Below are positions 35,379-47,429 of a stretch of 64,000 nt of DNA, one piece after another; the stretch's first letter is position 1; the number at the start of each line of letters is the position of its first letter. The position numbers and the translations under genes were made by a program. Source of the DNA: Pyrenula massariospora (lineage: Eukaryota; Ascomycota; Eurotiomycetes; Pyrenulales; Pyrenulaceae); assembly GCA_021030905.1 (NCBI GenBank), contig JAGFMI010000005.1:806001-870000 (forward strand), in the 5' to 3' direction. The notes beneath the pieces were generated by a model that was given only the letters and a program-made list of their open reading frames with translations, did not search any database and was not told the origin of the DNA.

Positions 35379-38300
35379 TCAAAAGCAGATCAGAAGCCGT
35401 TATCACAGTCCCCAAAATCGTGCTCATGGTTTGGAAAGATATATTGACATTTGAAGGGAATACCAGCTGGTGTCGCCTTTACACGTACAAAATCACAGCA
35501 TGGCATTTGCGTTGGAAATCTTCGCGCTCATACGACTGCATTAGTTGCGCATTGGGATAGGTTAAAAGAGAACACGGATAGGGTCGTATTTCACCTCAGC
35601 GTCGATGTACTTTCGGTTACACTTACTTAGCTTTCTCTGCACCACGTTTCTACAATAAGGATGTCCCAGTTCTTTCTCATCACCCCCCTGTTTTTCTCAA
35701 ATCTCCTACTTGAAGTCGAAAAGTCAAAGATTGCCCATCATGTTTTGCGTCAGGCCCTAGCACTAAGCACAACTTCATACAAGACAGCTTTACCAGGTTC
35801 AGCAGACACTTGCACACAAATCTTTTTCATAGTCCGCCTCTCCTATACTTTTTCGCATTATGCTCCTTTTAATACCACCTTTCAAGGCCGGGGACCGAGC
35901 TAAGCTGCCTGTGGGGATCCTAGTTTCTACAAGGATCGCGCTTGAAAAATTTTTTTCACCACATGAAGGCTACGACAAAAGGGATCCCTGCAAAAGTAGC
36001 GCCTTGCTGAACACCCTTGGAAGCTTCAGACAGGACTTTAGCAAGCTAGGTGAATGAGCTTTCCTGCATTTGTTCTGTGGAACCATGCAGATTCTAGTTG
36101 GTCCATGAAGTGGATCTACTCGGAGCTATCCGGTCTACCCTGCCTGGTTCATTGATGTACCTGCAATTGTCCTGGTCCTCCGATCAGGCCGCCTGTACGT
36201 CTGTCTCTGCTCCGAATGGCTCCGGAATCCATGTCTCTGGCCATCTGCATCGACCCGAGATTGCCCGGCCCGGACATTCCTATCCGACGCAATCTCCTAC
36301 AGGACATCACAAAAATGTCAACGGACGCGGTTTCAGCGGGCTGCAGATAATCTACTTGAAGCTTACAGAGATGCCCAAGCCGGACTGTCCGGTGGAAACA
36401 CGTCAGCCGCAGATCTTTGCGTTTGTGCCTGGAACCACTCGTCGCAACTCGGTAGTCCTCACTCGTCGATGACGGACTAATACTAGAGAACTAGGACGAA
36501 AGTATTGTCGACCTCCCGAGCACAGAAATTTTAAGTGCCTCTATATTCTCACGCAATAACACCCTCGGATCCTCATCGGGCGTCTTTCCCCTTTTCAACG
36601 CTAGTTTCGGCAGGCGAGAAGACTTCCGCGGGAAAGAATCGGACGGTGATTTATGAGCCTTGAGGTATGCCTCGTCGGAAATATTCGTTTGCTTCTTATT
36701 CACCTCTTCGCCAGCTTCATCAATCTTCGGCGAAAATAATGATGTTGGCCATGCCCGCTGGTTCTTCTAGGGTGCTTAGCTAGTGTTTGGCTACTCGAGC
36801 AAGCACGCCTTTGTCTACGGAGATGAACGGGGAGTCTGACCATCGAGACGGTCTCACGCTCGTTGACGTTCCTACACGTCAGTAAATCGTGATCGCCAAA
36901 TTGCTCGGCGATTTTTTCTTCGTGATATTTTCGAGTGGACAGTACGATGCGATCTTTCCAGCGCCCAACGACGTCGTCTCTGCCTTGCCCCTTTACCTAT
37001 GCCTATGATACGGGCTACCAGACACAGCGAGTGATCTGCAAGGAACGAATTTTTAGGACCGGGGACGGATGGGTATATTCTTAGTTTGGCGAAGAGGGCC
37101 GCCTGGCTAGGAGCCATATCGTTCAAGTTAGCAAAGATGCGAGAGGCTTGACCTACGGGGACGACTCTGATGGGCGTGGCTTGCCATATGATTCAGAATT
37201 CCTCAGCAACTCGCTCGGTCTTGTTCATGTTCATGGTCTCGCTCCATTGGTTACGAGTCTTTGTCTCTCACGTCTCGTTGGACGTAGAGGGGGCGGTGTG
37301 TGCACTGGAGACCGTATGTTGGACCTGAGGGAACATGGTTGAGAAAGATCTTACCCCTCGGAGGCTTATGGCCGACATCATTTCTTCGAGGCCGTCAATC
37401 GTGTCGGATACTTGGAGTTTTTCTCCAGGTTAAAGTCAGAGAATTGACCGGGTAGGTCGTTAGGCGTAGCTTTTCTGGCGTCGAATGTTCGAGAGTAGAT
37501 CTGTTTTTCGTCATTTAGGACAATCGATGGGCTCGGAATATGGTTTGCTTTCTAGCGGTGTCACCAACCGTAAGCACCATCCGGTCATAATGCTGTCCTC
37601 GCCGCCGGCTCAGAGCTACCTTCAGATTCAGGCGCGCTTTTGGTACGCCATTTAGCTGTTGTCGTAGGAACTTGATTGGCAGAAGCAACCACTCGCCTTC
37701 GGTTCATGCATAAGACTACTCGGGTCTGCATGCGCTCCGTTGTCCAAATTTATCTATGCTCATCCATCAACATTGTTTTGTCCGGGCCCACACGGCGATT
37801 CCTGTAGGGCTACCTCATGAACTGCCCATTATCCCTGACCGAGGGGAGCAAATTTCCCATGAAATGCGGCACTGGCAGTATACTTTTGATAGTACTCAAA
37901 TACACGCTGTCAAAGGTGTTGGTATGGAAGATTCGCGCAAATACCATCGCAAAACCAGTATCCGAGCAGTTATGGCTGCTCTGAGCCATTCTCTGGGCTT
38001 CTGACGGGGAATCGGAGGAGTTTAGCGGATATTTACAGGATTTATCGAACTAGGATGAGAGAGCGGTACAGTGGTCAAACGAAGTGTTATCAAGGAGGTG
38101 AAGGATGTTCCAAAACCCATGGATGATTCTCGGGCAGTTTTGAACGAAAGAAGGGAGAGCAACCGGTGTGTACTGGTGTTCCACAAGGAAATGAGATATG
38201 GGAGCAGTATGCATGACACTCGTAATACGTTGGAGCAAGCCAGACCATTCTTTCTAGCATACTAAAATTGGGGAAGTCTTGCGGGTTCTCTCAGATATCG

Positions 38301-39735
38301 AAGTCTTCAAAGCCTCTGAGTAGCCGCTTTCAGACAGCAATATTTGGGTCTCCGCGGCATGCCGAGAAGGTCTATAAGCCAGAGATATCTCACAAAAGCT
38401 ATGCCAGAGAGTGCTGGGCGAGAGTCGGAGTTGCTTCGAAGGTCAGACTTTGATCAAAAAGGCAGATTCGTTGAGCACAACGCTTTGAGGAAGATGTCGG
38501 GTTATTTCCTGCGATGAATGGCATATGGGAGGTTGTCCAAGTAAAATGCGCAAGTTGATCGCGCACACTTGACTAGATTAGCCTTCTGAGGAAAACAAAC
38601 CACATACCATTCCGGTTTCTCGCCATAGAAGCGTAGAGTGCAGAGCAAATCTCCCGACGCCCCCACGGCCCTCGGCCTGGATCGGGGTGGATTTTCACGC
38701 GCATGCTATTCGTCTTAGATGGATGATCTCCGGTGCAGGTTGATCCGCCAGCGATCTCTGTTGGGCGCTGTCTTCTCCGATTCTGGCATGGCTCTTCGAG
38801 TAGACTATGGAGAGATATGGGCATCCTGTATTGGAGTGGTTTTCTCTCTACGGTCTTGGTGGGGTTTAGAGCATTCACGCATTGCAGCGTTTCGGAGCCT
38901 TGGGGCAAGGCTGCGGCACTCTGCGGTAGACGAAAATTTCGCTGATTTGGGTCTGGAGATGGCTTCGAAGTCCGTGGTAGGAGCTTTCAAGGTTTTCCTC
39001 GACTTAGATCGACTGGAATGTATGGCATAGAGGTCTTCAAAGTTGCAGTTCTTGGATATAGACGACGGACCGGAATATACGCGATGTTGTACAAAGGTCG
39101 CCGCTAGCTACTGGCGTGCTAAACCTTCGTTAAAGGTTCGGTGAATTTCCGATGTAGATCGTGGTAGGGTAGAACGGAAGCCCAACTCGATATATCCGAT
39201 AACATGACGCTTCAAATGAATTAACAGCGCTCTTGCAGCCAGCAGGAATCGCATGCAGATAGTGTAAACAGTCAATGCTTAGAAATTCAAGAAAGCCGCT
39301 TTACGAAATGGTCGCATTCGGTACCTAAGGTTGCTGAAACTTCGTGAGCAGATTTAATTAGATTGTGTAATTGATGTTCTGTGTCTGCTTCGTCGTATCT
39401 ATTGGATTGGACGGAACTGGTAGAAGAAAAATCTAGATGATGTGATTTTCTATCAAACAAAAGAGTTCTCAGAGGATCCACTTTCGCTTGTCCTTTTGGA
39501 TAACTCCAGACCCTGTGGCGTTTCGGCCGAGCCCAATTCAGTCGTTAGGTAGACTTTCAAGCTCGGAACTCTGCCTTCATTTTACGCATTTCAGCGAAAG
39601 CTTGGTAGTATCACGCCCGTGTGAGAATTTAAATTAAATATTAAGATAGCGCCTTGTCACAGCAGCAGCGAAAATTTGGCGTTCACAATTCTCGCAAGCA
39701 AAAAAGGAATATCCTATAAGTAAACAGGTACTGCC
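35379..39735. other. gene-poor stretch, about 4.4 kb
   Basis: No intact gene is seen. Some minus-strand pieces read as coding, for example the 92-codon end at about 36491-36770 (SDEAYLKAHKSPSDSF, DPRVLLRENIEALKI). Further pieces lie between 36.9 and 37.4 kb (NDMAPSQAALFAKLRIYP, DRIVLSTRKYHEEKI). They lie in different frames with stops between. They may be the remains of one or more minus-strand genes. I recognise no family. Confidence 0.35.
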
Positions 39736-41106
39736 ATGGAAAATTTGATTGAATTCTACGCCAAAAATGGCTACAAACCCTACCTCGAGCAGCCGCCATA
39801 GGTCTTCGATGATACAAACAACGAGATCGAATGCGTCGAAATTTTTTCTCCGAACGGCGGTCTTTCAATCGAGGTCGAGTTTTCCACACAAACCTCCCTC
39901 TCCTTTCCAAGATGGGTGGAAGCTCCCAGGAGAAACTTACATTTGAGATTGGTGCTTGCAACAGTCGGTCGTACCTTCATAAATGGTCTGGACATCAGCA
40001 AGAGCAACTTTAATCGAGCTTTGCAATGTTTCGATTTAGACCAGGTCTGTCAATTCACGCATAGCTCGACCTTCAATCTCGACATCACTCCAAAGTACTC
40101 TCGGCGGAGCACAGTAAGTGGTTTCTATTTCTCAACCCATTGCGCATACTTTCACGATATATACACGGTCTTCGACCCATCTTCTAGTGTAACGCAAGGC
40201 ATTTTCGCGGCCAATGCGGAAATGATGCGGCGATTGCGCGCTGCTCTTCAATCCTTCAAAGCGCTGGCCAGCCATCCGTACTTTAGTATGCTATGCACTG
40301 TTGCTACTTACACTTCTTACCTCGACTGCCGATTGAGTGAGAACGAGAACCAGATCTGTGCTGTCGAGAAGCGGACGGGATACGCATTTCTGGAGTGGAG
40401 TCCCCATTATAGTGGACCACTCTCCCAAGTGGGTGCAAAAATCGGGTCACATGGGACCGCACTTGCCAGTCGTCTACGAGGAAGTCAGATGTGCAAGGAA
40501 TTGCTTGATGCGACAGATGACTTGTCGCTAGTACCAGATGGAGTTGATCAGCACATCCGTTTTATGTTCGCAAGTCACGCCAAAATCGTCAAAAGGCGAT
40601 TGAGAATCCAGCTTCTGGAATTTGAACATCTTTCAAACCGTGTGCAGGATCAATTGAATGCGGTCAGTCAGACAATTCTCTTCAGCAAGCTGCAATGAAA
40701 AGATCCCTGTTCTAACGGTCAGGGGATTCAGATATCCAATTTGTCCACCCGTATTGAGATGAATAATAGTCTGGAGCTTTCTCGAGATACTAGAATAGTG
40801 GCATTGGCGACCCGACGTGATTCCTCGTCCATGAGGACATTGGCAGCAGTGACGACTGTCTTCTTACCTGGAACATCGGTCGCTACCCTCTTCTCTATGT
40901 CAATGTTCAATTGGAATTCAGCACAATCGTCGTCTGTTGAAACCAATCGTTTTTGGGTCTACTGGGCAATAGTGATACCTTTAACTATCTTTACTGTTGC
41001 CGCCTGGTTTTACTGGGATTGTCGACAAACAATTCTGAGCCAGCAAAAAGACCGGGACGCTTCTAAAAGCCCTGAGAGCTCGGACAATCAGCAATCCGTT
41101 GTTTAA
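39736..41106 (+). pseudogene. CorA-like Mg2+ transporter-family gene with in-frame stop
   Basis: The C-terminus has the fungal CorA-like signature. A 69-nt intron (40663-40731, with TTCTAACGG branch site) joins VQDQLNA to ISNLSTRIE, followed by ATRRDSSSMRTLAAVTTVFLPGTSVATLFSMSMFNW and a second membrane segment. The usual GMN loop is replaced by MFNW, as in this fungal branch. From ATG 39736 the frame reads MENLIEFYAKNGYKPYLEQPP and then meets TAG at 39799-39801. It then continues open for 287 codons to the intron donor without a good ATG until 40220. The stop is one C-to-T change from CAG. It could be a recent pseudogene, or the true start may lie elsewhere. Confidence 0.65.
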
Positions 41107-41454
41107 AGTAAAGATCTGCACCTGTGGGTGTTGACTTTGGCTTCCTAGAAGATGAAGTTTTGGATGATAGGATACCGGCGTATGTATGTGAGTTTGAGCT
41201 TGGGTCGGTCGAATAACTTGTGTGAAGTGACTATGGCAGGGAAAGTATCAGAGGACTTGGTTGAGCGGCGCACAAAGGTTGACCAACGGCCTATGCAGGC
41301 TGACTAACAAGGCGCATGGATCATGGTGTTTTGGTCTCGCTCCATGTGTCGAATATTTCTAACTATTCATCGAGGTGAATGGCGAATAGGAGCTTCTTCA
41401 ATTCCTCAATCGAGTCTTGTCTAGAGACAAGTTGGCCACGATCCTTCTAAGCCA
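41107..41454. other. intergenic
   Basis: No coding or RNA signal seen. Confidence 0.3.
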
Positions 41455-41690
41455 TCTCCCTTTCACAAGCTCGAATAACCTTCAATCTGACTTGACCGGT
41501 TGCCAGTCCTTCCTCGCCAAGCACGACAGCGAGAAGTATCTCGCCAGAAGTTTGAAACTACTGAAGTGACCTGGGTTTCCCTTCGGCGGCGACTAATAGA
41601 TTCAACTCGAATACTAGTGTTCCAAAGTTGGCGAGCCACCGCCGAGTTCTCGAAAAGAAGTACATTAAAACCCTTACCGCCAAATGCCAT
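41455..41690 (-). pseudogene. C-terminal scrap of histidyl-tRNA synthetase
   Basis: Minus-strand reading gives MAFGGKGFNVLLFENSAVAR then QLWNTSIRVE, which resembles the start of the anticodon-binding domain of fungal HisRS. A second frame then reads LLAVVLGEEGLATGQVRLKV, matching the family pattern AVxLGExxLxxGxVRLK. The two pieces are in different frames and an in-frame stop lies between them, so this copy is broken. No catalytic domain is recognisable upstream (41.7-42.3 kb). The likely origin is a partial duplication of the cell's own gene. Confidence 0.55.
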
Positions 41691-44600
41691 GATGCACAGA
41701 CCGGTACATTTGGTTCATTATTATATTCTAGTCAATGTTCTGCCTAATATGGGCTCCCCCTGAAACAATCGGACGCTGAAGTGGAAGGCGATAAACTCCC
41801 AAGCGTTCGACACGGTTTGGATTTTAGAGTCGCTAAGCCAGGTTTTGGTTGAGATCCTGGAGAAAGAGGTGGCGCAGACAATGCAGACCGTGTTATCTGT
41901 TCAGCGAGAACAGACAGTGGTTTAGTGCTGGACGTGGTGTTGGAGGAGTTGTAGATTGCTGGTCCTCGTCGATCGAAACTTCTCTCATGGAAATCGCGTC
42001 GACACCCGGATCGAAGAGACATTAAAGGTATCGTCTAACCAATTTACGGATCCTGCTTAGCCTGTCAAATTGGTGTCAGACCGCGCAAGCAGTTGAAAAC
42101 CGTAGATGCTTATCTTTGAGGTGCAGCCATGTCGTGGAGCGTGAAGACATCTGTAAAGGCAATTGACGTTGACATAGTTCTGTGCAAGAAAGTGAGCGAC
42201 TTCACGTCGCGTACACGCTTCTTCGCCAAGGAGTTAGCGTATTTGAGGTAGGAACAGGTCGAAGGGAAGGTGCGGTCACAGCGCCGCCTACAGTCTGATA
42301 TCATTCACCAATCCTGACCCTGCTCTCCCAATCTACCAAAACCCTCTCCAGCACAGACCTCATAGATTACGATTCTTCTTTGGCGCAAGATCTCTCCGAG
42401 AGCGGCATTGATGATCACAAATCCTGCTGGGATTGAATCCTCGCCGAGATAACTCTGCTAGGTAGATCTATTGGGTCTTGAGCCCTGCAGAGGCGTGAAA
42501 ATCCTGCTGGTGCAAGTCCGAAGAGGGCAAAGCGCTTTCAACAAGATCTGCTCTGTCCGTAGTATTGGAGATAGGTAGCCTCTTCAACGGGTGAAACCAT
42601 TGTGACTAAAAGCTTATTAAAGATCAAGCTGGCTGACATTGCAGGTTGCTCGAGTCTTCGACCTTCGGACCTCCGGCAGTTATACCCTGTTTTCTCCTTA
42701 CCTTCCGACTCCGTCCTTGGCAAATATTCCCCCTTTTCCCCCTGACTACGGAAGACCACATTTCTTCCTATCCCGTCGATTCTCCGCACGTCTCCGGAGA
42801 AATGCTGGCTGAACAGGGGACATCATAATCGGTGATGGCCAGTCCACTTCATACAACAGCATTGCATCGCGGTGATCCAAGACGTCAGCGTCAAAACTTT
42901 CAGCTGAAACGCTAGTGTCGTACTGCAACTGCGTATAGTAGAGTGGTGATAGGTATTAACATAGATAGTGCGAAAGATCTCTACCAATAGCAGACATTGC
43001 CGCGGCGTTTAACAAAAGGTGAGACCCTACGATCCACTGACCATGTATGTGCAGAGCAGCACCGGCCACTTGGTACCATATGTGTAACCCTGATGCAGCA
43101 CTTGCCATGAACCCTACAATTCATGCCACACAGGGCGGTCTCGCGCCATCCATACTCCAGACAGAGGCCAGGACTCATTTCTAGATAAGGGAGAGATGAC
43201 CCAAGTCACAGACCGTTTAAAGCTGTCACTTATGCACAATTTAGATCTTTAGGAACTCTGAAAACCTCGGTTGGACTCTGCGAAGCCGGAGTGGAAATTC
43301 AATTCACTGAGTCACTACTCCTAGAGAGAGCTACTGTCATCAGCCACAATTGGATCCCAAATTCTACTCTCATGATTTCGCATACCCCCGTTTTCTTAAG
43401 AACGTCTTGTTAACAACTGTGACGTGTTCCGTCTCGCCACAAGTCGAAACCAACACTTCAAGCACGGACAATTCCCTTCAGCTCCTTCACCGTTATCTTG
43501 TACTACGCAGCTTGAGATTCCCACTTCTTTGTCACCTTACCTTTATATTTCTCATCACATCCTTCTCTACATAATCGTGCCAATTCTTCACCAACTTATT
43601 CACAACTCTCCTGACAGGGTAGTTATGTTAGCTCCAAAAGTTGTCGTCACGAAGTTACAATCACAAGAAAGTTCAACGTAAACAAGGGCCTGACCAGTCC
43701 CCGCGACTTCAAACGCTTGTTTGTCGTGCAATGATCTTGACCCTCATTCGTTCTACTTCTTAGGCCCTGGGCTTTGGAGATCGAAGAGCCACGGCAGTGT
43801 CCCGGAAGCTATGAAGCGAGATATAAGGTGCAGGGATAGCGACCTGAGAAGCTATCGACTCGGTGTTCTGGCTTGAACCTCTGCGGAATCGTTAGTGACT
43901 GTGTTGAAGTAATATTGCGTGACGCCTATCGATGATGATCGGCAACCGCATCCGACACGTCTCTGAATGGCGGGTATTTAGCGAAGACAGGAACACTAGA
44001 CCAATTTTTCATTACTGAGTGTCTTCTTTCTTCTGGCTGCTATTCCTGTGTTGGAGTCAGTGAACTGTGGTATTGTTGTCGCGTCGTACAGAAGACGAAG
44101 CCGAGAAGAGAGTGTATTGCTTACAAAAGGATTCTAGGAGAGAGAGAAGGCATAGACTTAAGCAAATCAATGAGGACGGGTTGATACGCGCATGCCGGTC
44201 AGCCACTGTCACCAATGGTAGGCATCTTGCAGACACAAAGCACTAAAGGCTGGCTGAATGATTCCCCGATTAGCCATGTGAGCGAAAGGTCGAGCTTGGC
44301 ATTGCTCGATGAAAATTTGGCCGCAGGCTGAGAATGTCGACACGGCTTGGGAGAGCATCAGTATTTATGATAAGGTAGCATTGAATTGTTCAGTTGTGTA
44401 CAGTGAGAATGTGCAACGTGTATGGTTCCCAATGCGGCCAATGGTAGGTCAAAATATGCGCAAGAGATACGATGTGGCTTGACGCCAATAGGGGCCAGAA
44501 ATGGGCGGCGACGCTCGCCGGTGGCTCAAGATGAGTGATTTTGCCATTTTGTGTGAAATATCATTGTTGCTACTCGCTCGCGTTCGTTTAATGACCTTGA

Positions 44601-44811
44601 AGTGAAGCACTAGGAGGTGCGGTTGGATTTTCTGGACAAAGAAGGGAACGGGACCAAAACTGGCTGACTGGAAACAGCGCTCGGAACGATATCGAGGTAT
44701 GAAAGACCATTGGGGCTACTAAAGCTGCATGAGAGTCTGGCAAAAGAAAAGAATCGTCAATAGGCCTTGTGTCGAAGGTCATATTTCCGTCCTTTCACTT
44801 TAGATTTCCGA
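41691..44811. other. gene-poor stretch, about 3.1 kb
   Basis: Short frames on both strands, none with a recognisable domain. The 43.4-43.6 kb part is pyrimidine-rich like a promoter or leader but no gene follows it. Confidence 0.3.
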
Positions 44812-45611
44812 TATTATGGTGCCTCTAGAGCCAAGCTATTCCATATTTGGGTGAACGACTTCAGCGACACCGTCGATGGCTTCCCTAACCAATCGAAATC
44901 GAACACTATCAATAAGGGCCCTAACAATGGAATCAGTGAAGTCCAGACGTACACCAGTAGCATCAGCAACGTCGTCCTCGACGGCACAAAGCTCCCGTTC
45001 ACGCCAAAGCACGACGACAATCGACAGACCTCTGGCCGCCTCAAGGGCAAATCCTCCTCCAACTGCCCTGCCAGCAAGTGTCTGAGTCTGAATCGCAAGC
45101 TCAAGATTAGCACTGCTCCGGCTCCCCAGCAAGCAGGCATCTATGTTAGCCTGCATTCTGGGCCTCGGGGCCGAAGATGTTCGCTTCGTTCCGAGGGCAT
45201 CGGTTGGCCCCAGCGCCGGCGAGTGGGATATCTTAAGGTGAAACGCACGTGGGAATAAGTTCAGCATTTCCTGCCGTTCGCTACGGCAAGGGCGGCACGT
45301 ATCACCAGTGCCATGGCGATGGTAGGAATAGCAACGCATATCGGAGCTTCAGCGCGGGGGACGTCCGCGTGTATGCACGAACCGTTAATCCTGCCTTGAC
45401 TGACAGGCAGGATGAGGTTGTTGGTTGGTATGTTGATGGACAGAAGCTTTTCCATGTCATGGGCGTGACCGGGAAGATATGTGGCCGCGTTGTGCATAAA
45501 CTTCTTCCCGGGCCATCGGCAGCCGGATATCAATCCAACGACCCGACTGGGAAGTGGATGCAGGTCAATTACGTGGGATGTTGCCGCTCGGATGCGACTG
45601 ACCGCAGATGA
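44812..45611 (+). pseudogene. broken glycoside hydrolase family 16 (beta-glucanase-like) gene
   Basis: Three plus-strand segments in three frames line up with one GH16 protein. Segment 1 reads SEVQTYTSSISNVVLDGTKL, SGRLKGKS and APAPQQAGIY. Segment 2 (from about 45149) reads ACILGLGAEDVRFV and SAGEWDILR. Segment 3 (from 45249) reads FPAVRYGKGGTYHQCHGDG, VVGWYVDGQKLFHVMG and MQVNYVG. The catalytic ExDxxE motif is incomplete: EWDIL is followed by R at the frame break where Glu is expected. Two frameshifts are therefore needed and the start is missing. It is a decayed copy of a secreted wall- or glucan-acting enzyme. Confidence 0.72.
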
Positions 45612-47429
45612 TACTGCTCAACTATCCCAACAAACTTCAGTCAAGCGAATAAAAGGCTTAGTTAGATTCCCTACCATGTTCCGCGACCGAATTCGCCTTA
45701 CCATGGGCATCGGCAACAGGGAACAATCCACGAGGCAAGCTAGATGTCCAATGCAAGCCTAGAGATCTTCTGCGTTATCTTTCCCATGCCGTTTTGCGGA
45801 ATTCTCGCAAGGCAGGATCCTCTCTTTCCTTGTCCACGGCCTGGGCACAGCCTTGGCGGGAAAAGGGGCGGCAAGCGGCAAGCGGCACGTCCCGGCTGAG
45901 TTAGCGCCTTTCTTGGCGTGCCGTGACTCGAAAAGACATCATCGAGTTAGCTAGAAGGAGAATTATTTCACAGTCTCCACATCTGTGCACACGAAGCTTG
46001 CAAGTTAGGGTTCCGGCTTCGATTCTCAATCTGCCTCGGTCTATTTAAAGGAATTCTAGGACCGGAGCCTCGATTCCAGACGTGACGAGACCTCCTAGAC
46101 TAATTAACCACGTGTACGTTCTCGTAGGAAAATGGAAGTAGTAATCGCTGCCTCGTTTCATGTCGTGTAAGCTAGGTTTGGACGGTGAACACGAGGGGCG
46201 ATTGGTCAAGTAAATCCCCCAGAAAAAGCATGTGTCTCATTGACTACCCGTCAATCCTTCCGCTTGATCGTGCTGACGTCTCAAAGCTCAGTTCAGATGA
46301 GGCAAACCCACCAGCCACCACAAGATTACGTATCAAGTATTCCAACACAAACCAGAAATTCTTGGGATACAACTCACTATTAAGTCACGGGGAAAGAGAC
46401 GTTTCAAAAAGCTCAAGATCTCTCAAAGACCTGCCATTCAGACAACCAGAGCCTGATCAGACCAGCCTTGCATTGTGGAGCTTGTTTGTTTTCTGACAGG
46501 CGGCATGGAGACTGTGATGGAAAAAAACTGCACGTGCACAGGGTCCTGTGGTGAGGAAGGTCTGGTGGGGAGGTCCGCTATGGAGAGCAGTATTTAAGAG
46601 ATCTCCGGTGCTAGGGTCGGGTACAGTTAAAGACGGCCGATTTTCTGGGCAGGCTGCGGGCAAGATCTGGCAGTCTTTAATTTTAACCGGTCTGACACAT
46701 CTTGGCGGTGTGGAGCGGATTGGCACGACACCTTTGTGGGGCCCTGTCCGCAATCATTTGCGTCCAGCCGTCGGAGAGCTTTTCGGAGGTATCGAGACCT
46801 TTTCGTGCTGCTCTGAAACTCAAGACTGGATGTACTCGCATGGATGGTCAACGCGCGGGCCACGGGATGCCCGCCTATTGCGTGCCGCGCATCGTTCTAT
46901 AGTACAAATTCGGTACTGCACGATCAACCAATCAATCGTTATATCGGACACCCATGCTTGGTTCCACTCTGATCGTCTACAGGGTGTCCGCACGATGCGT
47001 CTCGCCGTCATGCGCAGGTCAGACTCTAGACCACTACGGTTATCTTGGTACAGATGTCCCATATTTCTTCCATTGGCGTAGGAGTAGCCGTGTCAATCCT
47101 ATTCGAACCGTGCTATTCCAGATATAGGGTAGCTAATGCAATCAAGAAAAGCAGAGACATTTGCACAAAGATAACCGACAGAGATATGGCGGGCTCTACT
47201 CATTGCAGTGCGTTCCCAGAGTCACCCACAAATATCTCCATCACACAGGCCAGAAAGGTTTTTGGAGAGATGGGACTGCACCGTCGGTATTGCTCCGCAG
47301 CTGTATACTAAAGACAACGGGGCCCACTTGATAAGCGATATCCATGTTCTGCGAATCCTTCGGTCTCGATATATAAGTGCATACATCACCCATCTCTGAC
47401 CCTTCACCGCTCTCGATGTCGCCATCGAT
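45612..47429. other. intergenic, about 1.8 kb, regulator promoter at right
   Basis: No gene recognised. A 177-codon plus-strand frame at 46.5-47.1 kb has no domain. A TATA-like ATATATAAG lies near 47369, about 60 bp before the regulator's start codon. Confidence 0.35.

Noticed and set aside
36491-37380. Coding-like minus-strand pieces, first thought to be a dynamin-type GTPase
   Set aside because: No GTPase motif could be found; left unassigned.
46548-47081. 177-codon plus-strand frame in the gap left of the regulator
   Set aside because: No domain and no supporting context; opposite strand also open.
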